Origin: an uncultured Acidimicrobiales bacterium
GTDB lineage: Bacteria; Actinomycetota; Acidimicrobiia; Acidimicrobiales; Bin134
Direction of reading: 5' to 3'
Assembly: GCA_951813325.1 (NCBI GenBank)
Contig: OX638350.1
Location: forward strand, 3,329,954 to 3,393,953
Length of the DNA stretch: 64,000 nt
The notes beneath the pieces were generated by a model, which worked only from the letters and a program-made list of their open reading frames with translations, did no database searches and was not told the DNA's origin. Within the stretch, counting starts at the first letter, position 1. Each line of letters opens with the position of its first letter. The translations under genes and the position numbers were made by a program. This document shows positions 17,542-26,368 of the stretch, piece after piece.

Positions 17542-18897
17542 GTGGTGAAGAGCGTTTCTTCGATAGGTCAAATCAGCAGCAACCCCTTCTCCCCTGGATT
17601 CGGTAGATCTCCGTCATCGCTGGTTGGACGCGACGATTTGTGTGTTGAGTTGGCTTCGGGACTCGCCACGGGACCCAACGACAACAGGTACACGAGCGTC
17701 TTGATGGGAGTGCGCGGTTCCGGTAAGACCGTCATGCTGAACGAAATTGAGGATCTAGCTGCTGCTGATGGGTGGGTCGTATTGTCGATGGACGCGAGCA
17801 CAACCGGTCTTCCCGGTCGCATCATTCGGACGATAGGTCAGGCCAGGCGCAATTACGAGGCTCTGGATCTCGGTGGGCCCGGCAACCGCCGCTCCAAAGA
17901 GCGGAGCATGGGAATCAGGTTGGGCGTTCTCGAAGGCAAATGGGCGGCGACCGAGCACTACGACCCGGTTTCAGAAACCGGGTTGCGGGAGCAACTAGCC
18001 GATTTGGCGGATGCGGCTCGACAGGCTGGCACCTCTGTGTTGGTAACCGTTGATGAGATGCATGGCATAGATCGGAACGAAGCCCGCAGGCTGTCAAACG
18101 ACCTCCAGCACATCACCAAGAGATCGGGCATGCCACTGGCCTTTGTGGGTGCTGGCCTGTTGGAGGTGAAGCACACGCTCATGGCGGACAAAGGGCTCAC
18201 TTTCTTCCATCGCTGTGAGCAATATGAGATGCCCCCATTGGGGATCGCCGATGTCATCAAGGGCCTCCGCCATCCGATTATCGACGCGGGGGGTAGCATC
18301 GAAGACGATGCCTTGAGTATGGCTGCGAGGTCCGTTGGCGCCTTCCCCTACAAGCTCCAGGTTGTGGGGCACAATGCGTGGACCTTGGCTGATGCGCCCG
18401 ACAAGCCCATTCGCCTTTATGACATCCAAAAGGCGATTGAGATTGCCGAGGAAATCGTGGACAGGAACGTCAGTGCTCCAGCTTGGCACGACTTGGCTGA
18501 TTCCGCTCAGAGGTTTATGCAGGCTCTTGCCCTGCTGGGCGGGTCAGCGGGTCTCCGGGATATCGCGCAGGAGGCTGGGATATCTGGAAAGCAGGCGTCG
18601 GCGATACAGCATCGACTCTCGCTGTCGGGGTACACCACGGGAAGGGCGGGCATCGTGCAACTCACCGAACTGGTGCCAGCCAGAGTCGTGATAGCGGAGT
18701 CCCGGGTGGAGTTGGCCACTGAAGTCGAGCCAAGACGGATAGAGAACGCTCCAGATGCCACGGACCCTTCCAAAACAGCGGCTAGCAGCAGATCGACGTC
18801 CTTGCAGCAGATCGATAGGTGCCGTCGGTGGATGCCGAGGGTCAAGGCCTACTGCGTTCTCGCCGCCGGACATGCTGGCAGATGCCGCTCAACATGA
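17542..18897 (+). CDS. AAA-type ATPase of unknown role (ORC/CDC6-like or archaeal-ATPase-like)
   Basis: The 451-residue protein has LVGRDDLCVELASGL, Walker A GVRGSGKTVML at about residue 55, Walker B SVLVTVDEMHGI, and a sensor-like stretch MPLAFVGAGLLEV, as in STAND or ORC-like ATPases that open with an LVGR motif. A winged-helix-like region follows around residues 310-380. The C-terminus is basic and has C-RRWMPRVKAYCVLAAGHAG-C spacing that could hold a metal. The start is GTG, 6 bases after TATCAT with no ribosome binding site; a second GTG follows directly. It sits alone between mobile-element remains and an MFS gene, so I regard it as accessory. Function unknown; defence or plasmid-type roles are possible but unsupported. 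Confidence 0.75.
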   Translation: MVKSVSSIGQISSNPFSPGFGRSPSSLVGRDDLCVELASGLATGPNDNRYTSVLMGVRGSGKTVMLNEIEDLAAADGWVVLSMDASTTGLPGRIIRTIGQARRNYEALDLGGPGNRRSKERSMGIRLGVLEGKWAATEHYDPVSETGLREQLADLADAARQAGTSVLVTVDEMHGIDRNEARRLSNDLQHITKRSGMPLAFVGAGLLEVKHTLMADKGLTFFHRCEQYEMPPLGIADVIKGLRHPIIDAGGSIEDDALSMAARSVGAFPYKLQVVGHNAWTLADAPDKPIRLYDIQKAIEIAEEIVDRNVSAPAWHDLADSAQRFMQALALLGGSAGLRDIAQEAGISGKQASAIQHRLSLSGYTTGRAGIVQLTELVPARVVIAESRVELATEVEPRRIENAPDATDPSKTAASSRSTSLQQIDRCRRWMPRVKAYCVLAAGHAGRCRST

Positions 18898-19015
18898 TGC
18901 CAGGCTGACCACGCGGGCATCGATGAACGGGGGTGGCGATTTGTACTTGGATCGGTGTCCCGCCAACAAGCCCACGGTACGTCGCTGCTTTCTGATCCCC
19001 TGTCACCAGTACGCG

Positions 19016-19021
19016 TACGGT
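19016..19021 (+). promoter_or_regulatory. putative -10 box for MFS exporter
   Basis: TACGGT ends 8 bases before the GTG start, implying a leaderless mRNA. No clear -35 box is visible. Confidence 0.35.
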
Positions 19022-19029
19022 AGGGGGCC

Positions 19030-20412
19030 GTGCTAGCGCGTCATTGGGCGGTCTTCTGGGTGTGCATGGGGGCGGTGTTCCTGATCACCATGGACGCCAC
19101 CCTGCAACCGCTGGCTCTGGTGAGCATCGGAGAGAGCTTCGGTGCCAGCCGCCCGTCAACGGCCTGGGTGCTCAGCGCCTACTCCATTTCGCTGGCCACA
19201 TTTGTGGTTGCGGCCGGGCGTCTTGCCGACCGTACGGGACGCAGGTGGGCCTTTCTCCTCGGTCTTTCCCTGTTCGTGTTGGGCTCGGTTGGCGGCTGGT
19301 TGGCACCGGAGTTGTGGGTGCTGGTGTTGTGCCGGGCGGTGCAGGGCGCCGGCTCCGCATTTGTCATGCCCGCATCTCTCGGCTTGATTCTGGCCGTGTG
19401 GCCCGAAGACGACCAGACTCGGGCCATCACCACCTGGACTGCCGTCGGCGGGATCGCCGGCGCTCTGGCGCCCACGCTCGGCGGGACGCTCATCGACGTC
19501 TGGGGCTGGAGGGCGGCCTATGTGCTGAATGTGGCCATCGGGGTGCCGTCGTTTCTTGCTGCCCGGTTCCTGCTCGCCGAAACCGAGCGCAAGGTTGCTT
19601 CTCGGCTTCCCGACTTCGTGGGCGCGCTCATGGTGGCGGCCAGTCTCGGCCTGTTGACCCTCAGCCTGGTACAGGGCCGCACATGGGGCTGGACCGACAG
19701 TCGCATCATCGTGGCCTTCGCCTTGGCCGCCGTGCTGGTACCGCTGATACGGCAGCGGATCCTGGGCCACCCGGCACCCATCGTCGAGCCTCGCCTGTTG
19801 AGGCTTCGGACCTACCGGCGGGCGCTGTTCATCGCCATCGCCATTCCCAGCTTCTTGTTCCCCTACTTCGTGATGATGGTGCAATATCTCGAACAGGTTT
19901 GGGAGTACCGGCCGCTGAGAGCGGGATTGGCCCTGTTGCCCTTTCCCGCGGCGGCCACCTTGGCCAGCGTGTTGGCCGGGCGCTTGAGCCGCCGCTTCGA
20001 CGAGCGCACCATCGCGGTTGCCGCCATGGCCACCACCACGGTGGCAGTGGTGTGGCTGCGATTGGTGCCCGGTCCTGATCCAGCTTATTGGACGGCGTTC
20101 TTTGTGCCCATAGTCTTGGGGGGCATCGGCGGCTGGGGGATGGGCCTTCCCATGATCAACGCAATCGGGGCCCGAGACCTCGATGACGACACCTACAGCC
20201 TGGGTATGGGGGTGTTGTCAACCGCCCGCCAAGTGGGAGCGCTGACCGGTTTGGCTGTTGCCTTCGGTCTTCTGGGCAACGTGTCCGACGCCGAGCTGTT
20301 CGAGCGCTTCCGACAGATCTGGACCGTGTTGGTGGTGCTGTCGATCATGGGCGTATTCGTCGCCCTGTCCCTGCCCCACCGCACTGCACGGCCTCGCCGA
20401 GGGGGAAGCTAA
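19030..20412 (+). CDS. MFS transporter, drug:H+ antiporter-2-like
   Basis: Probable multidrug or metabolite exporter of 460 residues with 12-14 hydrophobic segments. The N-terminal half has the DHA2-type pattern TMDATLQPLALVSIGESFG, the A-type loop GRLADRTGRRWAFLLG, and motif C-like GIAGALAPTLGGTLIDVWGW. The start is GTG. A 202-bp piece of this gene, covering helices 2 and 3, is duplicated 2.6 kb upstream. The DUF4389 pseudogene follows 6 bases after the stop. Substrate unknown. Confidence 0.88.
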   Translation: MLARHWAVFWVCMGAVFLITMDATLQPLALVSIGESFGASRPSTAWVLSAYSISLATFVVAAGRLADRTGRRWAFLLGLSLFVLGSVGGWLAPELWVLVLCRAVQGAGSAFVMPASLGLILAVWPEDDQTRAITTWTAVGGIAGALAPTLGGTLIDVWGWRAAYVLNVAIGVPSFLAARFLLAETERKVASRLPDFVGALMVAASLGLLTLSLVQGRTWGWTDSRIIVAFALAAVLVPLIRQRILGHPAPIVEPRLLRLRTYRRALFIAIAIPSFLFPYFVMMVQYLEQVWEYRPLRAGLALLPFPAAATLASVLAGRLSRRFDERTIAVAAMATTTVAVVWLRLVPGPDPAYWTAFFVPIVLGGIGGWGMGLPMINAIGARDLDDDTYSLGMGVLSTARQVGALTGLAVAFGLLGNVSDAELFERFRQIWTVLVVLSIMGVFVALSLPHRTARPRRGGS

Positions 20413-20418
20413 GCACAC

Positions 20419-20896
20419 GTGTTGGAAGTCGGCCTGGTGGTGGACGTTTTTTCCTGGCTGGCCATCGTGTTCAGCGGGAAACTGCCTGCCGGGCTGGCCG
20501 GGGTCAACTGCATGCAGATCCGCTACAGCGTTCGAGTCAGCACATTTCAGAGCTTCATGCGGTCGTCCTACCCGCCGTTCGACTTTGACACTTCCAATCA
20601 AGACAACGGCAATGACCCAGAAACAGTGGTGAACTTCTCGCCCGAGCTGGAGGGGCGCAGCCGATTGAGCGTGTTCTTCCGGTTTGTCCTTCTCATCCCG
20701 ATCATGATCGTCGGGATGATATGGGGGGATCTTGGCCTGGCTCGTTTCGATCGTCGGGTTCATCGCTGTGCTGATCTTGGGCCGCTGGCCTGAAGGGCTG
20801 CGCAACTTCCTGGTCGGGGTCAGCCGCTTCAGTGTCCGAACCAGTGCCTACGGATCACTGCTCATCGACAAGTTCCCCCCACTCGGCCTGAGCTGA
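20419..20896 (+). pseudogene. DUF4389 membrane protein gene, N-truncated and frameshifted
   Basis: DUF4389 proteins carry repeats of a two-helix unit ending in a YPPF motif. Here the frame opens at a GTG partway into the first unit (FSWLAIVFSGKLPAGLAG, then SYPPFDFDT), and the second unit starts EGRSRLSVFFRFVLLIPIMI. A run of six G at 20723-20728 then shifts the frame. Dropping one G gives GILAWLVSIVGFIAVLILGR and a normal end, LLIDKFPPLGLS. The missing N-terminus and the shift suggest a decaying gene, though a homopolymer sequencing error could explain the shift alone. Confidence 0.8.
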
Positions 20897-20939
20897 CGCT
20901 GCCGTACCCTCTTCGCCGGGCAGGTACGGTGTCGGCGTG

Positions 20940-22043
20940 ATGGAGTACCAGTTGGTGTCGGCCGACTCCCATGTGAACGAGCCGCCCGATCTTTGGGCCC
21001 ACCGGGTGCCTGCCCGCCACAAGGATCGAGCCCCCCGCATGGAGAGCTTTGAGCAAGGCGATGCCTGGATTCTGGAAGGCGCCCACGACCCCATCAACTT
21101 CGGGGGCAACTGCTCTGCGGGCCTTCCCGCCGACCAGCGGTCGGGGTGGGTCCGGTGGGCCGACGTCCGAGCGGGCGGCTACGACCCCGCGGCCCGAATC
21201 GGCGAGCAAGACCAAGATGGCGTGGATCTCGAGATTCTGTATCCCACCCCCCGGATCGGAAACCAGCTGGTGTGGCATCGCGAAGATGCCGATTTCCATA
21301 TCGCCTGCATTCGGGCCTACAACGATTGGCTGGCTGAGTTTTGCGCCTACGACCCAGACCGCTTATGGGGTGTGGCCATCCTGCCCAACGTCGGGGCCGA
21401 CCCCGCTGTGGCCGAGTTGCACCGAGCGGCCGCCTTGCCGGGCATCCGAGGAGTGATGCTCGGTCGGTGGCCCTGCGGGGATGAGGTGCTGTCGGCCGAC
21501 GACGACCCGGTGTTCGCTGCCGCGGCCGAAGCCGGGCTGCCCCTGTCCATCCACGTGGGCTTTGCCACCCATGCCCAAGGCGATGTGTCCAAGATGAAGC
21601 TCACCGGCTCGATGCGCTTCTTCGACATGCCGGTGCGCATCACCCAGCTCATCGAGGGCGGCGTATTCGACCGCTTCCCCGAGCTTCAGTTCGTGGCGGT
21701 GGAAACAGACAGCTCGTGGTTCCCCTACCTGCGAGAGCAGATGGACGACCGTTTCCGGCGGGCCAACCCCGCCACTCGGGCCTCCATTCAGCGTCAGCCC
21801 GGCGACTATTTCGACACCAACATCGCCTCCACGTTCATCACCGACCGCTATGGCATCGCCAACCGCCACCACATCGGCGTGTCCCAGATGATGTGGTCGA
21901 GCGACTTCCCCCACGGCGGATCCGACTGGCCCGACTCCCACACCACTATCAAGGATCACTTCGACGGTGTGCCCGACGATGAGCGCCACGCCATCCTGGC
22001 CGGGAACGCCCTTCGCGTCTACGGCCACGAGACTGCATCATGA
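20940..22043 (+). CDS. amidohydrolase-2 family metal-dependent hydrolase
   Basis: TIM-barrel hydrolase or decarboxylase of the family that includes ACMSD and gamma-resorcylate decarboxylase. The opening VSADSHVNEPPDLW carries the first metal-binding acidic and His residues; later family features are VEILYPTPRIG-like segment, LPLSIHVGF with a metal His, and the closing MMWSSDFPHGGSDWP. Length 367 residues. ATG follows a GTG codon directly; TACGGT ends 9 bases before the ATG. The gene overlaps the downstream CoA-transferase by 4 bases, and an SDR gene follows, so the three form one operon, probably for degrading a carboxylic acid or aromatic compound. The substrate is not known. Confidence 0.87.
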   Translation: MEYQLVSADSHVNEPPDLWAHRVPARHKDRAPRMESFEQGDAWILEGAHDPINFGGNCSAGLPADQRSGWVRWADVRAGGYDPAARIGEQDQDGVDLEILYPTPRIGNQLVWHREDADFHIACIRAYNDWLAEFCAYDPDRLWGVAILPNVGADPAVAELHRAAALPGIRGVMLGRWPCGDEVLSADDDPVFAAAAEAGLPLSIHVGFATHAQGDVSKMKLTGSMRFFDMPVRITQLIEGGVFDRFPELQFVAVETDSSWFPYLREQMDDRFRRANPATRASIQRQPGDYFDTNIASTFITDRYGIANRHHIGVSQMMWSSDFPHGGSDWPDSHTTIKDHFDGVPDDERHAILAGNALRVYGHETAS

Positions 22044-23278
22044 AAGTGGGTGATATCACTTCACCGGAGCACGCGGCCAACGGCAAGCCGCTCGACGGCA
22101 TCCGGGTGCTGGCCATCGAGCAGATGCAGTCGCTGCCCTATGCCACCCAGCTTTTGGCCCGCATGGGTGCCGAGGTGGTCAAGATCGAACACCCGGTGCG
22201 GGGCGATCTGGGCCGGGGCTCGACCCCCGGTGTCGTCGATCCCGAGGGCCGACCGGTGGGCGGTACCTACCTGCGGAACAACCTCAACAAGCGCTCGGTG
22301 GGGATGGACCTGAAAAACCCCACCGCCATCGATCTCATCCGCCGAATGGTCCCGAGATTCGATGTGCTGGCCGAGAACCTCAAACCGGGCACGCTGGCCA
22401 AGATCGGCTTGGGCTATGAAGAGTTGGCCCAACTGCACCCCGGCCTCATCTACTTGTCGGTGTCGGGGTTCGGGAACCTGAATGAGTCGCCCTACGGCCA
22501 CTGGCCGGCCTATGCCCCCATCGCCGAGGCCATGGGTGGCCTGTACGCCATCAACCGGGCCGAAGGCGAAGACGTGAAGGTGTCCCCAGTGGGCGCACTG
22601 GGCGACACCGGATCGGGCCTCTACGCCGTGATCGGGGTGCTCGTGGCCCTGCGCCAGCGGGACCGCCACGGCCATGGCCAATATGTGGACATCGCCATGT
22701 TCGACGCCATGGTGGCCTTCGGCGACATGGTGCCCAACTACTGGTCGCTGGGCCAGGATCCTCGGACTCCAACCGCGATCATCAACGACGGCTTTCCCAT
22801 CAACTCCGGAGAGCTAGTGATGCAGATCGGCCGCGAGCACCAGTTCGAGCGCCTCTGCGGTCTCATTGGCCGACCGGAATGGCTGGAAGACGAGCGCTTC
22901 TCCACCCGCGACGGATGGCGGGAGCATCTGGATGAGATTCGGGCTGCGGTCCGCGCCTGGGCCGGTGATCGCACCACCGTCGAGGCTGCCAACGACTTGG
23001 CTGCTGCCGGTTTGGCCGCCGCCCCGGTGTTCGAGGCCTCCGATGTGGTCGATGATCCCCACGTAGCCGCCCGCCACATGATGGTGGAGATCCCCCGTCC
23101 CGATGCCGACACCCCGGTGCTGACCCCCGGCAATCCGGTGAAGTTGTCGGCGGTCAGCGAAGGGCCCGACACCCGCCCGCCGTGGCTGGGGGAGCACACC
23201 GACGAGGTTCTGGCCGCTGAGCTCGGTTTGACCGAAGAAGCGCTCGCCGGGCTTCGGGAAGACGGCGTCATCGGTTGA
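22040..23278 (+). CDS. CaiB/BaiF family (class III) CoA-transferase
   Basis: Moves CoA between carboxylic acids through an aspartyl-CoA thioester. The start LDGIRVLAIEQMQSLPYATQ and the motif MGAEVVKIEHP are characteristic, as is NKRSVGMDLKNP. The catalytic Asp lies in GALGDTGSGLYAVIGVL at about residue 190. Length 412 residues is normal. The ATG overlaps the end of the amidohydrolase gene, and the TGA stop overlaps the TTG start of the SDR gene, so translation of all three is coupled. In this setting it would activate an organic acid for beta-oxidation-type breakdown; the acid is unidentified. Confidence 0.93.
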   Translation: MKVGDITSPEHAANGKPLDGIRVLAIEQMQSLPYATQLLARMGAEVVKIEHPVRGDLGRGSTPGVVDPEGRPVGGTYLRNNLNKRSVGMDLKNPTAIDLIRRMVPRFDVLAENLKPGTLAKIGLGYEELAQLHPGLIYLSVSGFGNLNESPYGHWPAYAPIAEAMGGLYAINRAEGEDVKVSPVGALGDTGSGLYAVIGVLVALRQRDRHGHGQYVDIAMFDAMVAFGDMVPNYWSLGQDPRTPTAIINDGFPINSGELVMQIGREHQFERLCGLIGRPEWLEDERFSTRDGWREHLDEIRAAVRAWAGDRTTVEAANDLAAAGLAAAPVFEASDVVDDPHVAARHMMVEIPRPDADTPVLTPGNPVKLSAVSEGPDTRPPWLGEHTDEVLAAELGLTEEALAGLREDGVIG

Positions 23279-24195
23279 CAACGACAACCTCGACTCCGCT
23301 TCGCTTCGATGGACGCACCGCAATAGTTACCGGCGCGGGGCAGGGTTTAGGCCGGGCCTATGCACGGTTGCTGGCCGAACGGGGAGCGCAGGTGGTGGTC
23401 AATGACATCGCGGCCCAATCCGCCAACGAGGTGGTGAACGAGATTACGACCGCCGGCGGTATAGCCATTGCCGACCACCACACCGTGACCACCCCTGAGG
23501 GCGGAGTCGCTCTGGCGGAGCAAGCCCGGGACGCATTTGGCGCCGTTCACATCGTGATCAACAACGCCGGCGTGAACCGAGCAGCCGAGTTCGCCGACAT
23601 GACGCCGGAGTCCGGCCCGGAGCTGTTCGATGAGATGATCGCCGTCCATCTGCTGGGACCATGCCACGTGTTGTGGCCGCTTTGGCCTGCCATGGTCGAG
23701 CAGGGCTATGGCCGAGTGGTGAACGTGGCTTCCAGCGCAGTGTGGGGCCTGCGGGGCCAGGCCGTCTATGCCGCCTGCAAGGCCGGGATGATGGGCCTCA
23801 CCCGCACGCTGGGCCGCGAGGGCCGCTACCACGGCGTACAGGTCAACTGCGTGCTGCCCTGGGCGGTGACCGACAAGAATCCCGATCGCTCGGGCGAGGA
23901 ATTCGGCTCCATCATCGAAGCCCATATGCGCCCCGAGAACGTCGCCCCCGCCGTGGTATGGCTGGCCCACCAAGACTGCCCCGCCACCGGCGAGCTCTTC
24001 ACCGTGGACGGCCCCCGCATGGCCCGACTCGCCTGGATCGCGACCCAAGGCCACACCGATCTCGACCCCACCCCCGAGTGCTACCGCGACCAGTGGGATC
24101 AAGTGATGGATCTATCGGAGTACACCGTCCCCACATCCACCAACGACCACATGCGCAACTCCGTGATGCCCCACTTCAACCTCCCGATCAAATAA
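23275..24195 (+). CDS. short-chain dehydrogenase/reductase
   Basis: NAD(P)-dependent alcohol dehydrogenase or ketoreductase of 306 residues. The cofactor motif is TGAGQGLGRAYA, followed by an acidic residue in VVNDI that favours NAD, then NNAG. The catalytic Ser is in VNVASSAVWG, and Tyr-x-x-x-Lys in VYAACKAG. The enzyme resembles the beta-oxidation hydroxyacyl-CoA dehydrogenase-like SDRs that sit next to class III CoA-transferases. The start is TTG, overlapping the preceding stop; the frame downstream of it begins TTTTSTPLRFDGRTAIVTG. Third gene of the operon. Confidence 0.93.
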   Translation: MTTTTSTPLRFDGRTAIVTGAGQGLGRAYARLLAERGAQVVVNDIAAQSANEVVNEITTAGGIAIADHHTVTTPEGGVALAEQARDAFGAVHIVINNAGVNRAAEFADMTPESGPELFDEMIAVHLLGPCHVLWPLWPAMVEQGYGRVVNVASSAVWGLRGQAVYAACKAGMMGLTRTLGREGRYHGVQVNCVLPWAVTDKNPDRSGEEFGSIIEAHMRPENVAPAVVWLAHQDCPATGELFTVDGPRMARLAWIATQGHTDLDPTPECYRDQWDQVMDLSEYTVPTSTNDHMRNSVMPHFNLPIK

Positions 24196-24284
24196 TGGAG
24201 CGCAGTTTCCTTCGGCCGGTGGCGGGCCTGGTTGATATACTTCCCGTGCTTTCCCCCATGTGCTGAGAACTCTGAGGAGAACTC

Positions 24285-24692
24285 GTGGAACAAGCCATAC
24301 TCGCCATGCTGGGAATCATCATCACCTTGATGCTCTACCTCGACCGAGGTCGCCGCGGCGACATCGTCCGGCTCCGATCCGAGACCAACGAGGGTTTCAA
24401 GGAAGTGCGGGCCGACAACGCCCGGCTCCGATCCGAGACCAACGAGGGTCTCGCCCAGCTCCGATCCGAGACCAACGAGGGTTTCAAGGAAGTGCGGGCC
24501 GACAACGCCCAGCTCAGATCCGAGACCAACGAGGGTCTCGCCCAGCTCAGATCCGAGACCAACGAGGGTTTCAAGTGGGTCCACATGCGGTTGGACAAGC
24601 TCACCGATGTTGTCATGGACTTGTGCCGCCGGGTTGGCCGCATGGAGGGCCGAGCCGAAGCCTCCGAGCCCAACCCCGACGCTCCCCACTAG
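24285..24692 (+). CDS. small membrane-anchored coiled-coil protein with internal repeats
   Basis: A 135-residue protein with one hydrophobic N-terminal helix (AILAMLGIIITLMLYL) and a long charged helix built of LRSETNEG units, then a short polar tail. The repeat segment spans residues about 30-95 and should form a coiled coil. The start is GTG, 10 bases after GAGGAG. It overlaps the 3' end of the convergent amidohydrolase gene by 4 bases. I recognise no family beyond the general type; a role in membrane-linked scaffolding would be a guess. Confidence 0.7.
   Translation: MEQAILAMLGIIITLMLYLDRGRRGDIVRLRSETNEGFKEVRADNARLRSETNEGLAQLRSETNEGFKEVRADNAQLRSETNEGLAQLRSETNEGFKWVHMRLDKLTDVVMDLCRRVGRMEGRAEASEPNPDAPH
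24372..24569. repeat. 87-bp tandem repeat in coiled-coil gene
   Basis: Two 87-bp units (29 codons, each containing an LRSETNEG-F and an LRSETNEG-L half) and a partial third. The DNA copies are nearly identical, so the array has been expanded or homogenised recently. Confidence 0.85.
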
Positions 24693-25975
24693 CCCATCGA
24701 AATCGGTACCGCCTCAACCCCAGTAATCCACGGACGTTCTGCCGCCGCGAGTGCCTCCCACTTGGCCGCAGTCCCCGTCGGATCGCCTTGACCCAGCTCC
24801 TCGGGGGTCGGGCCGATTCGGTCGACTAGGGGAGCCAGAGCCTCGGTGTCGAAGCCGTAGAATTCTGCTGCGTTGAGCCCGAGGATGGCCGCGGTGTCTT
24901 CAGCGGGAATGTCCCAGAACGCCTCGGCCAGAGAATTGCGGGTGTGGGGCCATGTGCCCTCGGGGTGGGGGAAGTCGTTGCCCCACATGATGTTGCCCAC
25001 ACCGATCTCGAAACGCCGAGCCAGCTCCCGCCGCCGAGTATTGGACGCTCCGATGGCGCAGTTGCGGTCGAAGTAGTCGCTGGGTCGCAAGCTCAGGTGG
25101 CCGTAGGCGTCGGCTGCCAGCTTCTGGGCCCCTCCGTGCTCTCGGGAGTAGGTGGCGTCCATGGTCCACAACATGTCGGCGGCCCAGAAACAGCCGCACT
25201 CGGTGATGGCATACCGCAGCCCCGGATACCGCTCGAACACGCCGGAATACAGCAGGAACCACAGCGGACGGGTGGTCCACCACCGCACTTCGGCCACGTA
25301 CATGCCGATGAATCCGGGACCGGTACCGTATTCGGCCCGAGGAGCAGCCCCCGAGTGGGTGTGAACCGGCATCTCCAGGTCTTGGCAGGCCGCCCACACG
25401 GGGTCGTAGCGGCGGTCGTGGTAGGCGGGGCCCTCGTTCCACATGGAAGCGATGAGAATGCCGCCCCGCAGCCCCGACTCCCGCGCCCGGGTGATCTCGG
25501 CCACCGCGGCGTCCACATCGGCGATGATCGGCACCACCGCCACCCCGGCCCGGCGCTCGGGGCTGTCGTTGCACAGTTCTGCCAGCCAACGGTTGTGAGC
25601 CCGAGCCCCCGCCATCAACAACTCGGGACTCTCCGCAAACGACATGCCCAGCCCCGCCCCGAACGGTGCCGAGGCACCCCCGGTCACCGCGTCGGCATCG
25701 GGGAAAATCACCTCGCCGGCAACGCCGTCACCATCCAGCTCCGCATCCCGGCGGGCCGCATTCCAACCACCTCGCAGCCCCTGCTCGTTCTCGCCGAACC
25801 ACTCCTCTTCGAACTCGGCATTCCCCATGATGTTGCCCTGGCTGCGGATCGCCTCCCGCTGCACCACGAAATCGTCGAAGGCATCGCGGTACTTCGACTC
25901 CAAATAGTCCCGATACTCCAAATTCGGCAACCCCGCATGGCAGTCCGAGGAAATAACCAAATAATGCTCAGTCAT
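24689..25975 (-). CDS. amidohydrolase-2 family metal-dependent hydrolase
   Basis: A second TIM-barrel amidohydrolase of 428 residues, distinct from the one at 20.9 kb. It opens LVISSDCHAGLPNLEYRDYL, with the family Asp and His, has VHTHSGAAPRAEYG carrying a later metal His, and ends with IMWGNDFPHPEGTWP. Proteins of this subgroup are numerous in actinobacterial catabolic regions; substrates are mostly unknown. The ATG chosen starts the conserved region and has AAGGGGG about 6 bases upstream; an open frame of 68 further codons upstream lacks family features. It is convergent with the SDR and coiled-coil genes. Confidence 0.87.
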   Translation of the reverse strand: MTEHYLVISSDCHAGLPNLEYRDYLESKYRDAFDDFVVQREAIRSQGNIMGNAEFEEEWFGENEQGLRGGWNAARRDAELDGDGVAGEVIFPDADAVTGGASAPFGAGLGMSFAESPELLMAGARAHNRWLAELCNDSPERRAGVAVVPIIADVDAAVAEITRARESGLRGGILIASMWNEGPAYHDRRYDPVWAACQDLEMPVHTHSGAAPRAEYGTGPGFIGMYVAEVRWWTTRPLWFLLYSGVFERYPGLRYAITECGCFWAADMLWTMDATYSREHGGAQKLAADAYGHLSLRPSDYFDRNCAIGASNTRRRELARRFEIGVGNIMWGNDFPHPEGTWPHTRNSLAEAFWDIPAEDTAAILGLNAAEFYGFDTEALAPLVDRIGPTPEELGQGDPTGTAAKWEALAAAERPWITGVEAVPISMG

Positions 25976-26267
25976 AGTCGCCCCCTTGCTCCGACAATAG
26001 CCAAGAGAACCCAAAGAGACCTCTGGTTGGGCAGGCGGTCTCTTGCTCGGCCTAGGGAAAGTCGGCGAGTGTATTGCGATACCGACCCCGGCGATTGCGC
26101 TGCTGCTCGCCGTCCCGAGGACGCGAAGATGGCTCTCGGACAGACTGCAACCCTGGAATCCGATATTGGACGGCCCCAAAACCCACCACTTGACGGGACG
26201 CCCCCTGGTATCCCTCTCAGTAAGTGAGAAAAATGGAAATTATTTTCCCACTTGGGGGAAACCTCAC
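25976..26267. other. intergenic, no gene seen
   Basis: Spacer between the amidohydrolase start and the IS481 region. An A/T-rich imperfect palindrome (TGGAAATTATTTTCCCA) lies near 26234-26250; its role is not clear. The remainder shows no gene or RNA that I recognise. Confidence 0.4.
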
Positions 26268-26340
26268 AACCCTGAAAAACCCCAACCCGTGGGTTCACAA
26301 GGTTCCTATGTCCTGACACATCACAGGGTCGGGCAGGCGG
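26268..26340. repeat. direct repeat left of IS481 (IS-end remnant plus tRNA tail)
   Basis: This 73-bp stretch parallels 27567-27638: both start with the last codons of an IS481-type transposase, contain GTGGGTTCACAAGGTTCC, and end with ACAGGGTCGGGCAGGCGG, the 3' end of tRNA-Pro plus flank. It looks like the right end of an older, related insertion. Confidence 0.8.
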
Positions 26341-26368
26341 TGTGGTGGTTCAGGACATGTGAACCTTA

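Noticed and set aside
24372-24569. CRISPR-like spaced repeats
   Set aside because: The repeats are in frame, encode a regular coiled coil and have repeated, not unique, spacers.
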